From assembly GCA_018818835.1 (NCBI GenBank), contig JAHIRD010000070.1, forward strand, positions 55,412 through 119,411: 64,000 bases of DNA. Reading direction: 5' to 3'. Positions 55,131-64,000 of the stretch are shown here, one piece after another. Under the pieces are notes generated by a model that ran no database searches, was not told the origin of the DNA, and saw only the letters and a program-made list of their open reading frames with translations. The translations under genes and the position numbers were made by a program. Origin of the DNA: Pseudomonadota bacterium. Lineage in GTDB: Bacteria > Desulfobacterota > Desulfobacteria > Desulfobacterales > Desulfolunaceae. The number at the start of each line of letters is the position of its first letter. Position 1 is the first letter of the stretch.

Positions 55131-55373
55131 ATGATCAAGGTCACATACCGAAGCGCTTTATTGAAAGAATTTCTCAAAGCTCTCATGCTTATCATTTTTT
55201 GCACGACCCTTTGGTTTCAAATTTTCGGAGATTTTATCAACGGTTTTTTCAGGGGCTTAGGCATTGCCCTTGCATTTTTCTGTATATGGGGCCTTGTGGA
55301 AGTGATCCGCTACATCAAAAAACTCGAAAACACCATTAAAGAGGTCTATGGTGAACTCTGGTACAGCGATTGA
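55131..55373 (+). CDS. Small membrane protein, 80 residues
   Basis: Two hydrophobic helices (about 15-33 and 40-58) and a charged C-terminal tail (YIKKLENTIKEVYGELW). GGAG lies five bases before the ATG. An overlapping ORF from 55091 in another frame looks less protein-like and is rejected. No family recognised. Confidence 0.6.
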   Translation: MIKVTYRSALLKEFLKALMLIIFCTTLWFQIFGDFINGFFRGLGIALAFFCIWGLVEVIRYIKKLENTIKEVYGELWYSD

Positions 55374-55418
55374 GCCTTTGTTCCTTAGGACACCGTGGCA
55401 GAACGCTCCGGACAGGGT

Positions 55419-55620
55419 CTAAAGGGGTAAGGATGTCTTGACATAATCGGGTAGTTTGGATATCAGTAACTGCATTGCAAAGAGATATTCCATCGGACTT
55501 AGCCCGGTGTGAATCATGAGATAATGGTAGAAGGGATAGCCCTGATGTCTCCGCCATCGGTAAGCCTCATGCGGGTTTTGTCGGTTTCCCAACGGGAAGC
55601 GGCCGCTGATCCATGCCGTA
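55419..55620 (-). pseudogene. 3' fragment of an unrecognised gene
   Basis: On the minus strand an open stretch encodes FTAWISGRFPLGN, NPHEAYRWRRHQGYPF, YHYLMIHTGLSPMEYLF and AMQLLISKLPDYVK, then TAG at 55419. The residue choice (clustered aromatics, charged and helical stretches) looks like real protein. There is no start codon with a ribosome-binding site, and the coding pattern stops at the repeat at 55627. Probably the tail of a lost gene; family unknown. Confidence 0.35.
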
Positions 55621-55626
55621 AATGTT

Positions 55627-55674
55627 GATGATCTCGTAAAAAGTCGACGGATGGCTATGGGAAAAGGTCCATGC
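55627..55674. mobile_element. MITE-like element, half copy 3 (inverted)
   Basis: ATGATCTCGTAAAAAGTCGAC then GGATGGCTATGGGAAAAGG, matching the reverse complement of the right half of 57009-57104. It lies about 55 bases before the eno start. Confidence 0.6.
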
Positions 55675-55702
55675 CATCAAATGTTAATCGGTTCTATGTT
55701 GA

Positions 55703-57008
<1,306 letters not shown>

Positions 57009-57010
<2 letters not shown>

Positions 57011-57104
57011 TGGCGTCGTAAAAAGTCCCATATGCGGCGTTATAGTGTTTGGCCTATGGACCTTTTTCCATAGCCATACGTCGACTTTTTTACGAGTTCA
57101 TCAC
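57009..57104. mobile_element. MITE-like element, copy 2 (complete)
   Basis: 96 bases with terminal inverted repeats: GATGGCGTCGTAAAAAGTC at the left and GACTTTTTTACGAGTTCATC at the right (its reverse complement GATGAACTCGTAAAAAAGTC). It contains a CTATGGA/TCCATAG hairpin and no ORF. Its first base lies inside the eno TGA stop. Confidence 0.7.
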
Positions 57105-57170
57105 ATCTTGATTGTGAATGAAACGTGCCATTTATTATTTTCCAGGGAATTAAAGGGGTTGAAATTACCG

Positions 57171-58040
57171 ATGCGGAAACGAATTGTTAGCGTCTATTTC
57201 ATTCTCATATCCATGTGCTGGGGGGCTTCAACGGCCTTGGCCTATATCCCCACCAGTGCCCAGATTCTTGACCAGTATCTGAAAACAGTCGGACAGCTTA
57301 AACGCATGGAAGTCCAGGAAAAACTTGTCTATTTTGACACACGGATCAAAGAGGGAACCGCTGAATTCCAAGAAACGGTCAAATATTTTTTCCCGGACAG
57401 ATTTCGTTCGGATATAAAGGCCCAGACAACAACAAAGAGCATGATCGTCACCTTTGAAAAGGCCCTGGTTCTTCTGGATGGTAAGATCGCAGCTGAAAAG
57501 GAAGTTGGCTTTGATTATTATAAAGATCTTCTTCTTTTCAGAAACAGGCTGATGCTCAGTGTCCGTCTTCAAAGTATTGGCATTGATTTAGGTCAGACGC
57601 GACTTGATCGTTTTGAAAATCGTGTTGTTTTTGTGATTGGGGAGCGGGACGATCACGGTAAGGAAACACCCAGTCTTTATGTGGACAAGAAAACCTTTCT
57701 TCCCCTTCGGCTTGTTTTCACCGGTGCGTCAACCGAAGAGGGGACAGAACTTTTTGAGATTCTGTTTCTGGAGTGGAAAAAATTTGGCAAGACAAAATTC
57801 CCTTCTCGCATTGAACTTTACAAAAATCATACACTGGCCAGGGAAATAAACGTGGAAAAAATCATCTGTGAGCCGGAGTTTGATGAGGCCCTTTTTGACG
57901 TGGATACCATCAAGGGGAATATAAGTCAACGCGGCGGGAGCCAGAATGAAACTATCACGGGTGGGGCACACGACGGTGACGTAAAAAAGACCATAGATGA
58001 TCTGGATAAAATCATCGAGAAAGATCAGCTGGCATTCTGA
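57171..58040 (+). CDS. LolA/outer-membrane lipoprotein-sorting-like protein
   Basis: About 289 residues. A signal peptide ends ASTALA (about residue 22), followed by a mature domain with an ILDQYLKTVGQLKRMEVQEK opening. Alternating strands then resemble the LolA/LolB-like sorting fold (FPDRFRSDI, FLPLRLVFTG, FPSRIELYKN). The C-terminal tail (about 255-289) is Gly/Asp/Lys-rich and probably disordered. Function is inferred from the strand pattern. The ATG at 57171 is preferred over an in-frame start at 56985, which would overlap eno and read through the MITE-like element. Confidence 0.65.
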   Translation: MRKRIVSVYFILISMCWGASTALAYIPTSAQILDQYLKTVGQLKRMEVQEKLVYFDTRIKEGTAEFQETVKYFFPDRFRSDIKAQTTTKSMIVTFEKALVLLDGKIAAEKEVGFDYYKDLLLFRNRLMLSVRLQSIGIDLGQTRLDRFENRVVFVIGERDDHGKETPSLYVDKKTFLPLRLVFTGASTEEGTELFEILFLEWKKFGKTKFPSRIELYKNHTLAREINVEKIICEPEFDEALFDVDTIKGNISQRGGSQNETITGGAHDGDVKKTIDDLDKIIEKDQLAF

Positions 58041-58137
58041 TCAGAGTGCTTCCGGAATGACAATGGCTTTTGGTCACTGGCTTTGACAAACGATAATTAT
58101 AAACATGAAGAACACAGACCATCGTGGGGAGCAGTAC

Positions 58138-59778
58138 ATGGGGAACAGTACAAAATTTATATTCGTAACCGGGGGTGTGGTATCCTCGCTGGGGAAAGGA
58201 CTGGCTTCGTCCGTGATAGGATCTCTTCTGGAAGCACGGGGACTCACCGTGTCCATTCAGAAGTTGGACCCCTACATCAATGTAGACCCCGGGACCATGA
58301 ACCCGTTTCAGCATGGAGAAGTGTTTGTCACAGATGACGGGGCTGAAACCGATCTTGACCTGGGGCACTACGAGCGGTTTACAAATGCCAATCTGGGCAA
58401 GGACAACAATTTTACCACGGGCCGGATATACAACTCCGTCATTACCAAAGAACGGCGGGGCGAATACCTGGGAGGAACTGTCCAGGTGATCCCCCACATC
58501 ACCGATGAAATCAAACGAAGTATCCTGCTTCTTTCCGGTCGGGTGGATATCGCTATCATCGAAATCGGCGGTACCATCGGAGATATTGAAAGCCTACCCT
58601 TTCTTGAGGCCATCAGGCAACTCCGGGCCGATCTGGGAAAGGAAAACGTTCTTTACATCCACCTGACCCTGGTTCCCTATATAGCTGCAGCCGGGGAGTT
58701 GAAAACCAAGCCGACCCAGCACAGCGTCAAGGAACTGAGAAGCATCGGTATCCAGCCGGATATTCTTCTTTGCCGGGCTGATCGTGAAATCCCCCAGGAT
58801 ATGAAATCGAAAATTGCCCTGTTCTGCAATGTGGATAAGGATGCGGTGATTACGGCCAAAGATGTGGCCTGTATTTATGAACTGCCTTTAGTCTTCCACC
58901 GGGAAGGTCTCGATGAAAAAATAGTCAAATCCCTTCATATATGGGCACGGGCCCCACGCCTTGGAAACTGGCAGGATTTTGTGGACAGATTTAAAAATCC
59001 TCAGTTTTTCGTGACCATCGGAATCGTGGGTAAATATGTGGACTTGACCGAGTCTTATAAAAGCCTGAATGAGGCCCTTTATCATGCAGGGATTCCCAAT
59101 GACTCCAAGGTCCAGCTCCAGTTCATCGATTCGGAAAAAATAGACGAATCCAACTGTGAAGAAATACTTGGGTCCCTGGATGGTATCCTGGTTCCTGGAG
59201 GATTTGGCTCACGGGGTGTTGAGGGAAAGATTCTTGCCGCAAAATATGCCAGGGAAAACAGTGTGCCCTATTTTGGAATCTGTCTGGGCATGCAGATTGC
59301 TGTGATCGAATATGCCAGGCATATCGCCGGGTTGAAAGACGCCAACAGCACCGAATTTGACAAAAAAACCAAATACCCGGTAATTTATCTGATGACAGAA
59401 TGGGTAAACGAGAGAACGGGCGAGATTGAAAAGAGGGATGTCAGCTCGGACAAGGGCGGCACCTTACGTCTGGGGGCCTATCCCTGTAAATTAAGTAAAA
59501 ACACCTTTGCATTCGAGGCCTATGCCAGGGAGCAGATCTCGGAACGCCATCGGCATCGGTATGAATTCAACAATGAATTTATGGACACTCTCAAGGAAAA
59601 AGGTCTGGTGATCAGCGGAACCTCTCCCAATGGAGACCTTGTGGAAATAGTTGAAATCAAAGAACATCCATGGTACCTGGGATGTCAGTTCCATCCTGAA
59701 TTCAAGTCCAAACCCATGGCGCCCCATCCCTTGTTTGTGGATTTTGTTCGGGCTGCCTTGAATAAATCCCGTTGTTAG
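58138..59778 (+). CDS. pyrG: CTP synthase
   Basis: 546 residues. Synthetase domain (1-265): [13 protein letters not shown] (P-loop), [20 protein letters not shown] (read in parts), [11 protein letters not shown]. Glutaminase domain (about 290-545): [18 protein letters not shown] with the nucleophile Cys, and the C-terminal catalytic His-Pro-Glu in CQFHPEF. It makes CTP from UTP, ATP and glutamine. ATG at 58138 is chosen because GGGGAG lies six bases upstream; the in-frame ATG at 58105 adds 11 residues without support. Confidence 0.98.
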   Translation: MGNSTKFIFVTGGVVSSLGKGLASSVIGSLLEARGLTVSIQKLDPYINVDPGTMNPFQHGEVFVTDDGAETDLDLGHYERFTNANLGKDNNFTTGRIYNSVITKERRGEYLGGTVQVIPHITDEIKRSILLLSGRVDIAIIEIGGTIGDIESLPFLEAIRQLRADLGKENVLYIHLTLVPYIAAAGELKTKPTQHSVKELRSIGIQPDILLCRADREIPQDMKSKIALFCNVDKDAVITAKDVACIYELPLVFHREGLDEKIVKSLHIWARAPRLGNWQDFVDRFKNPQFFVTIGIVGKYVDLTESYKSLNEALYHAGIPNDSKVQLQFIDSEKIDESNCEEILGSLDGILVPGGFGSRGVEGKILAAKYARENSVPYFGICLGMQIAVIEYARHIAGLKDANSTEFDKKTKYPVIYLMTEWVNERTGEIEKRDVSSDKGGTLRLGAYPCKLSKNTFAFEAYAREQISERHRHRYEFNNEFMDTLKEKGLVISGTSPNGDLVEIVEIKEHPWYLGCQFHPEFKSKPMAPHPLFVDFVRAALNKSRC

Positions 59779-59830
59779 TGCGTGACGTAACATGCACAAA
59801 AAAATTTAATATATAGGAGTGTTCGTTCCC

Positions 59831-60397
59831 ATGAAAGCGTCCCAATTGCGCAAAGGTCTGGTTGTGAGTATTAACGGTGCCCCTTACCGTGTGCGTGACA
59901 TTGATGTATCCACACCCACAGCACGGGGTGGCAATACCATGTACCGTGTCAAATTCACCTCAATTGCCAACGGCCAGAACCTGGATCAATCGTTTAAAAG
60001 TAACGATAACCTGGACGAGCTGATCCTGGATCATCGGCCCATCAACTTTTTGTACAGTGATCCGGATGCCTATCACTTCATGGATGCGGAAAATTTTGAA
60101 CAGTACAGCCTATCCGCGGACCAGGTCGAGGACCAGAAAGACTGGCTTGTGGAAAACATGGAGGGCCTTTTTGCCCTGCTCCTGGACGGGCAGGTTGTGT
60201 CCATTGAGCTTCCGTCTGCCGTTGATCTTGAAATTGTGGAGACAGCACCCATGATTAAAGGAGCCACCGCAACCAGCCGGAACAAACCCGCCACATTGAG
60301 TAACGGCCGTGTCGTACTGGTGCCTGAATATCTTGCTTCGGGCGAACGTGTACGGGTCAATACCGAAACCTGCAAATTCATGTCCCGATCAAAATAA
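59831..60397 (+). CDS. efpL: Elongation factor P-like protein EfpL (YeiP)
   Basis: 188 residues. Compared with EF-P, the KOW-domain loop reads PTARGGNT with Arg at residue 32 in place of the modifiable Lys of EF-P. The segment VDLEIVETAPMIKGATAT and NKPATLS, then VPEYLASGERVRVNTET, are EfpL hallmarks. EfpL acts with EF-P on ribosomes stalled at proline-rich and other motifs. AGGAG lies 11 bases before ATG 59831; a GTG at 59819 is unlikely because it overlaps that box. Follows pyrG by 52 bases. Confidence 0.93.
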   Translation: MKASQLRKGLVVSINGAPYRVRDIDVSTPTARGGNTMYRVKFTSIANGQNLDQSFKSNDNLDELILDHRPINFLYSDPDAYHFMDAENFEQYSLSADQVEDQKDWLVENMEGLFALLLDGQVVSIELPSAVDLEIVETAPMIKGATATSRNKPATLSNGRVVLVPEYLASGERVRVNTETCKFMSRSK

Positions 60398-60430
60398 TGT
60401 CCTGAATTGCTTCCGTGAAAACGTGTTTTA

Positions 60431-60470
60431 TCAACCATCCGCTCCCAGTGGTCGCTGAACACGAAGTGCA
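60431..60470. repeat. Family C repeat fragment
   Basis: CAACCATCCGCTCCCAGTGG then TCGCTGAACACGAAGTGCAC, similar to the piece at 35145-35205. Confidence 0.5.
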
Positions 60471-60570
60471 CAGCTCGGCAGACAGTCTCCAATGTCCGTG
60501 TCAGTCCGTTGTCGTCTGTGTTCATCCACGAAAGAAATAGCCTTGGTTGTTTCGGAAGGTGTTGCCATGC

Positions 60571-61242
60571 CTATGCGTCAACCCCTCCTATTTTAATGAC
60601 CATATCATGGATGATTTCAGCGGTTATACCCCATATAACACCAAAATCGGTTTTATAAACAAGAACCCGGTGAAGGGACTTGCCCCAGGGTTTGTGGTAA
60701 TTTTCAGGCAAGCCAAGTTCCTTGGCGGGAAGAAGGATCACTTCCTTGCCATGTTTATCTGTATAGGACGGCTCAACAACCAGACGGACCGTGTAGGTTT
60801 CCACATGGGCATTAAGGAAAAAAGAAAGGGGAAGGGTGAAGACGTGCTCGACTTCCTGATGATTGATTGAGAGCTCATGTAAACCAGAGATCTCAAGCCG
60901 CCCAAGAAAAGCATCCACCGTGGCCCCGATGGCCGCGACCAGAGTGTCAAACCGGCCAAGAACAGAGATTTTTGCCTGGCTAAGCCCCAGCTCCTCCATG
61001 GTCTCACGAACGGCCGTCTCACGGCAGTTTTTATCCACGCCCGGGTCATGTTTCCCCCCGGGAAAGCAGATCTCCGAGCCTTGCCGGATGCTGTCCGCAC
61101 GTTTTTGAAAAAGAAGGTGATATTCCCCATCCTTCACGATTAAAGGCACAAGAACAGCCGAGTTGAAATACCTTTCCCGAGCAAGGATATTCGGGCAGTC
61201 CGGAAGATTGTCGATGAGTTTGTCAAGTAGGTTTTGGTCCAT
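60571..61242 (-). CDS. NUDIX hydrolase, CoA pyrophosphatase (NudL) type
   Basis: 223 residues. It carries the Nudix box in GGKHDPGVDKNCRETAVRE plus TMEELGL (about 65-90), preceded by SEICFPGG, matching the UPF0035 pattern of NudL/Nudt7 CoA pyrophosphatases. The family cleaves CoA to 4'-phosphopantetheine and 3',5'-ADP. AAGGAAG lies upstream of the ATG. Single gene converging with efpL. Confidence 0.88.
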   Translation of the reverse strand: MDQNLLDKLIDNLPDCPNILARERYFNSAVLVPLIVKDGEYHLLFQKRADSIRQGSEICFPGGKHDPGVDKNCRETAVRETMEELGLSQAKISVLGRFDTLVAAIGATVDAFLGRLEISGLHELSINHQEVEHVFTLPLSFFLNAHVETYTVRLVVEPSYTDKHGKEVILLPAKELGLPENYHKPWGKSLHRVLVYKTDFGVIWGITAEIIHDMVIKIGGVDA

Positions 61243-61426
61243 GGTGGCTTCCTTTTTTTAGTAAAAACGTATTATGCCAATTTTTTAACCAAAACCACTG
61301 CTGTCCGGTTAAAATTTAAAGAATTAGAATAAAGCCTTGTTATTAAAGTACATAATGTCGAGTCTGAAAGGGATCGATTTGAATCCGAGAATTTTATATA
61401 AAAAACCCGTTTGGTACAAGAAAAAT

Positions 61427-61445
61427 GTAAGCGCCTAATAAACCA
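61427..61445. mobile_element. Putative IS66-family terminal inverted repeat
   Basis: GTAAGCGCCTAATAAACC, beginning with the GTAAGCG typical of IS66-family ends. It lies at the 3' end of an ORF carrying IS66-like sequence, and the stop of that ORF is inside the repeat. No matching second end is visible nearby. Confidence 0.5.
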
Positions 61446-61827
61446 CACCCTTCGTGAACTCAGCCATATCCTTCAGGTCCAAATAGTGAGGTAGCAGAGC
61501 CTTGTAATCGTCATCGGTAGCGGCATAAGGAAGTTTACCAAATGTGAAGCGGTCTTTTTCAAGGCGCTTGTGCCAAAGGCAGAAACCGTTCCGGTCCCAG
61601 TAAAGAATCTTTACTATGCTCTTCTTTCTGTTTGCGAACACAAACAAATGGCCGGACACGGTTTGTGAACCGTTGGCCATGTCCGAACTCTGTGCCATGT
61701 TGGGATAGGGAATGGGTACCACGGCCGGGCCGCACTGGGTTAAACAGACATCCGGGAAGACAATGGATTTCCCGTCACTTTTTTTATGAACCACGGTTCG
61801 GCCGTTAACGGACACTGTTGCGGGCAT
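61435..61827 (-). pseudogene. PAAR-like (DUF4150) gene head fused to IS66 remnants
   Basis: 130 residues in one frame but of two origins. Residues 1 to about 60 ([52 protein letters not shown]) are the start of a DUF4150 PAAR-like spike-tip protein of type VI secretion. Residues from about 61 ([37 protein letters not shown]) are the core of IS66 Orf2 (TnpB). The last part ([16 protein letters not shown]) resembles the end of the IS66 transposase (TnpC). An IS66-like end lies at the stop. So an IS66 insertion followed by deletion has replaced the rest of the PAAR gene. ATG at 61827 has AGGAG ten bases upstream. Confidence 0.65.
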
Positions 61828-61858
61828 AGGTTTTTTTCTCCTTTTTTTGTGTGTTATT

Positions 61859-61978
61859 TGCCTCTGGCAGCCCTGCCGGGGGTCAACCTTTTGAAAAGGT
61901 TGCCAAACGGGTATTTTCGATTCCACCCCCCAACCCATTTGTCCAGATTTTTAAAATCTGGCCCCCGGAGGGCAATAA
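61859..61978. repeat. Family A two-hairpin repeat, copy 3
   Basis: CTCTGGCAGCCCTGCCGGGG, hairpin CAACCTTTTGAAAAGGTTG, spacer, CCCCCCAACCCATTTGTCC, hairpin CCAGATTTTTAAAATCTGG, GGAGGGC. Same order as 28560-28722. Lies between the chimeric PAAR gene and the ketoacyl-synthase remnant. Confidence 0.7.
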
Positions 61979-61987
61979 AGGCAAAAA

Positions 61988-62406
61988 TCAGTCGTTCTCA
62001 TTCACGGGTTTCGAAAGAATCACGGCGCCTCGCTCTCCTGTGTCTGAAGAGCTGAGAATAAGTGCCATGCCTAATCCGGTTTCGGGTTCATGGGTCAGGT
62101 ATTCCAGGGCCATGGCTGGGCGGCCTGGCATATGGCGACACCTGCGCTTGCGGCTCCTGTATCGCCGATGCTTTGGGCCGGTCGAATCAGGTTTTTCTCG
62201 CCGCCTATGGTGTTCATGGACCGGGGTTGAATGACGGCCCACTCAAATGCTCGGTAGGTCTCTCCGTTCATGTCGCTGATGATGCTGTCAATGGAAAGCG
62301 TGTCGCTGTTCTCCTTTTTTATAAGGGTTACAATCGCTTTGGAAAGTCCGTCTCCGAGGGCGGATTTTCCAGACAGTACCGGATGACCGGTCACAAACCC
62401 GATCAT
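61988..62406 (-). pseudogene. Truncated, frameshifted beta-ketoacyl-synthase-like gene
   Basis: Starts at ATG 62406 just after the DUF6484 stop and reads MIGFVTGHPVLSGKSALGDG, the late KAS motif NGETYRAFEW and QSIGDTGAASAGVAICQ. This frame then stops at about 62093, while the -1 frame continues naturally with MALEYLTHEPETGLGMALIL and SSSDTGERGAVIL to TGA at 61988. One missing base near 62112-62120 (CAGCCATGG where CAGGCCATGG would keep frame) explains the break. The N-terminal half of the synthase, with its active-site Cys, is absent. KAS-like proteins of this type accompany DUF2169/DUF6484 in type VI loci. Confidence 0.65.
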
Positions 62407-62410
62407 GACT

Positions 62411-62929
62411 TCAATTGATATGAACCACAGCGCCTTTGATCGTATTTTGTCCACTGGCTCGGGCCACGATGTTTTTGCCGCTGATCTCAATGGTCCCGTC
62501 TTTTTTGAGTAAAAGGGTTGATTTTCCGCACCTGAAAAGAATGGCGTTTTCTGCTGAAATTGTTTTGATCTGTTCGTCCGGAGGGGCCTCGGTCTGGTTT
62601 TCTTCACTGTGCATCAATCCGATAATCACGGGTTTTTTCGGGTTGCATTCCTCAAACATCAGCGCCACATCGCGTCCCACATGGGTTTCGGAAAGCGCCA
62701 CGGTTGCCCGGGCGCTCAAAGGGCGTCCGGTTACATTCTTTTTGAAATCGACCAAAGGATTTTTCGTGTGCTCGAATCCGACCAGTTGCCCCACGACGAT
62801 GCCTTCAATTTTGTATGATTGTTCCGTATTCGCAGTGATAATATCGATGATGCCCACTGAATCGGTTTCTTTTTCGTTCTTTTCGTTTCTCTGGGTATCT
62901 ATCCTGTTTTGTTTTTTCGACGGATGCAT
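62411..62929 (-). CDS. DUF6484-type protein of type VI secretion loci
   Basis: About 172 residues. Charged N-terminus, then a beta-rich core with GIVVGQLVGFEHTKNPLVDF, GRPLSARATVAL, RDVALMFEECNPKKPVIIGLM and a C-terminal repeat-strand end (NAILFRCGKSTLLLKKDGTIEISGK, read in parts). The CGKSTLLLKKDGTI stretch resembles VgrG gp5-type needle strands. DUF6484 proteins are encoded beside DUF2169, PAAR and VgrG genes. ATG at 62929 is chosen because AGGAG lies seven bases upstream; the ATG at 62953 would overlap the DUF2169 stop. Confidence 0.75.
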   Translation of the reverse strand: MHPSKKQNRIDTQRNEKNEKETDSVGIIDIITANTEQSYKIEGIVVGQLVGFEHTKNPLVDFKKNVTGRPLSARATVALSETHVGRDVALMFEECNPKKPVIIGLMHSEENQTEAPPDEQIKTISAENAILFRCGKSTLLLKKDGTIEISGKNIVARASGQNTIKGAVVHIN

Positions 62930-62949
62930 GATCGTTCTCCTGAACTGTG

Positions 62950-63951
62950 TCAAACAGCTTCAATGTGAATCGTTTTCAGGTATCGGTTGTCCGAATTCAG
63001 GGGAAACCGGCTGATGTATGTCAGGGACAGGCGCTGCTCGTCCGGTTCGATCAGGCATGTATCGATAACCATGGGCCGTGACAGGGCCTCTGTTTTTATT
63101 CTCGCGGTACAGGTGAATCGATGCTTCGGAACGGTCAGCCCGATTTCGGGGTTTGAAGGGTGAAGACGCAGCAGGCTCAGCTCTTCGCCCCCTTTGAGTT
63201 TTGGTCTGTAAATCTGGTCATGGGGAGCGGCGTTGTAAAACGCGGGGTCCATATCCGACGGCCCCAAGGGATATCTCCGGTTTTTCCAGGTGTCGTCAAA
63301 GGTCCCGGCATAAACAAGCCTCTGTGCCCATGTTGGCGCGATCGCCCCAAATGCTGCGGGTTTCGGTAGATTCCTGACAGAATGAATCAAATCATTCCTG
63401 TATTCGATGTTGGGAAGAAGGGCTTTTTCAGCATATTTTGCACCCAAGCCCTTTCCAACAGGGTTGTACGGATAAACGTGAGGCCCTTTTTTATCCTGGT
63501 AGCACCCTCCGAAGGCATGCTCATAGGTGACCGGAATTTTTTCAAACGGAAAGGGGCCCGTCATGGTGTGAATGCCCATGATTTTATTCCAGACTCTGTG
63601 ACCGGAGACCTGAAGCGTTTTGCCCAGATGACCCAGAGTGAATCCGCACAGGATTTGTTTGTCATGATTTCCGTACGCGTGGCCGTTAATGATGATGTCC
63701 GTTCCGTCTTTGTGGGGTGTCAGATCCGTGGGGAATCGGACAGACGAAGGCGCATCTGATTCATAATACGTGTCAGCGAACAGAATCGGAAGCATCCGCT
63801 CCCGGGGCGCCGTGGTTACGGCCCCATTTTTGTCAAATTCAAACGTGGCCTTGAGAACACAGACGATCAGAGGGTGACCCTCGTTGTTTTTTGTAAACGC
63901 GAGGGTTGAGATAAACGGGGTGAAATTGTAAACCTCGTGCACCTGATTCAT
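62950..63951 (-). CDS. DUF2169 domain protein (type VI secretion adaptor-like)
   Basis: 333 residues. DUF2169 pattern: an early VCVLKATFEF, YYESDAPSSVRFPTDLTPHK, DIIINGHAYG, VSGHRVW, FEKIPVTYEHAFGG, NPVGKG and PAAFGAIAPTWAQRLVYAGTFDD (read in parts), then WKNRRYPLGPSDMDPAFYNAAP. DUF2169 proteins act as adaptors that mount effectors or PAAR tips on the VgrG spike, or accompany them. It begins one base before the upstream stop and is followed by DUF6484. The pentapeptide domain sometimes fused to it is absent here. Confidence 0.85.
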   Translation of the reverse strand: MNQVHEVYNFTPFISTLAFTKNNEGHPLIVCVLKATFEFDKNGAVTTAPRERMLPILFADTYYESDAPSSVRFPTDLTPHKDGTDIIINGHAYGNHDKQILCGFTLGHLGKTLQVSGHRVWNKIMGIHTMTGPFPFEKIPVTYEHAFGGCYQDKKGPHVYPYNPVGKGLGAKYAEKALLPNIEYRNDLIHSVRNLPKPAAFGAIAPTWAQRLVYAGTFDDTWKNRRYPLGPSDMDPAFYNAAPHDQIYRPKLKGGEELSLLRLHPSNPEIGLTVPKHRFTCTARIKTEALSRPMVIDTCLIEPDEQRLSLTYISRFPLNSDNRYLKTIHIEAV

Positions 63952-63952
63952 G

Positions 63953-64000
63953 TCACGCGTCCTTTACCTGGACGGGAATGCCGTCGATCAGGCATTCGTG
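63953..64000 (-). CDS. 3' end of an upstream gene (cut by the window)
   Basis: Fifteen codons ending HECLIDGIPVQVKDA and TGA, one base before the DUF2169 ATG. Given the locus it may be a VgrG or another type VI gene, but the visible part is too short to name. Confidence 0.45.
   Translation of the reverse strand, partial: HECLIDGIPVQVKDA

Overview
The window looks like a chromosome segment from a sulfate-reducing deltaproteobacterium, most likely Desulfobacteraceae (Desulfobacterota). This is inferred from the protein character (EttA, RpoH, the SecD/SecF/YajC set, a FadR-like regulator, an alkyl-DHAP-synthase-like oxidase) and from AT-rich spacers full of short dispersed repeats. No rRNA gene or ribosomal protein operon is present to settle taxonomy. 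Most of the window is ordinary housekeeping DNA. The accessory parts are 20.4-28.9 kb, 33.4-37.8 kb and 61.2-64 kb.

Layout. 1-15.7 kb (minus strand): a PAS histidine kinase cut by the window start, ettA, an AMIN/amidase_3 cell-wall amidase, mutS, a LapA-like protein, a UPF0280 protein, a dNTPase, an Mrp ATPase, two lipoproteins and rpoH. A tRNA-Arg(UCU) with a terminator follows on the plus strand. 16.2-22.9 kb: a thioesterase, then a divergent glycerol-3-phosphate/ether-lipid-like locus (AGPS-like oxidase and FGGY kinase to the left, FadR-like regulator and glpD to the right). Four copies of one operator lie between them. 23.2-28.4 kb: a signalling set with a membrane Ser/Thr-kinase-like protein, a double FHA protein, an EEP phosphoesterase and a class III cyclase fused to an FHA domain. 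29-33.4 kb: two hypothetical proteins, guaA, a TrpF-like protein and efp. 33.4-37.8 kb: repeat-rich DNA around rtcB and a YcaO protein preceded by a 26-codon ORF. 37.8-47 kb (minus): topA, dprA, cpoB, secF, secD, yajC and an RNase G/E. 47.4-54.3 kb: leuS, lptE, rpsT (reverse), murJ, ftsB and a rhodanese/MauE pair. 54.3-61.2 kb: small hypothetical genes, eno, a LolA-like protein, pyrG, efpL and a NUDIX hydrolase. 61.4-64 kb (minus): a decaying type VI secretion accessory locus (DUF2169, DUF6484, a broken ketoacyl-synthase fragment, and a PAAR-like gene fused to IS66 remains).

How the genes work together. The envelope genes (amidase, murJ, lptE, cpoB, secDF-yajC, LolA-like) and the translation genes (ettA, efp, efpL, leuS, rpsT, rng) are scattered rather than clustered by pathway. 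The best candidates for something new are four. First, the FadR-type promoter/operator array joining glycerol-3-phosphate metabolism to an AGPS-like enzyme. Second, the kinase/FHA/cyclase cassette. Third, the YcaO gene with its overlapping upstream micro-ORF. Fourth, the MITE-like element whose two near-complete copies begin at stop codons. Several repeat families occupy the spacers and explain most of the small spurious ORFs there.
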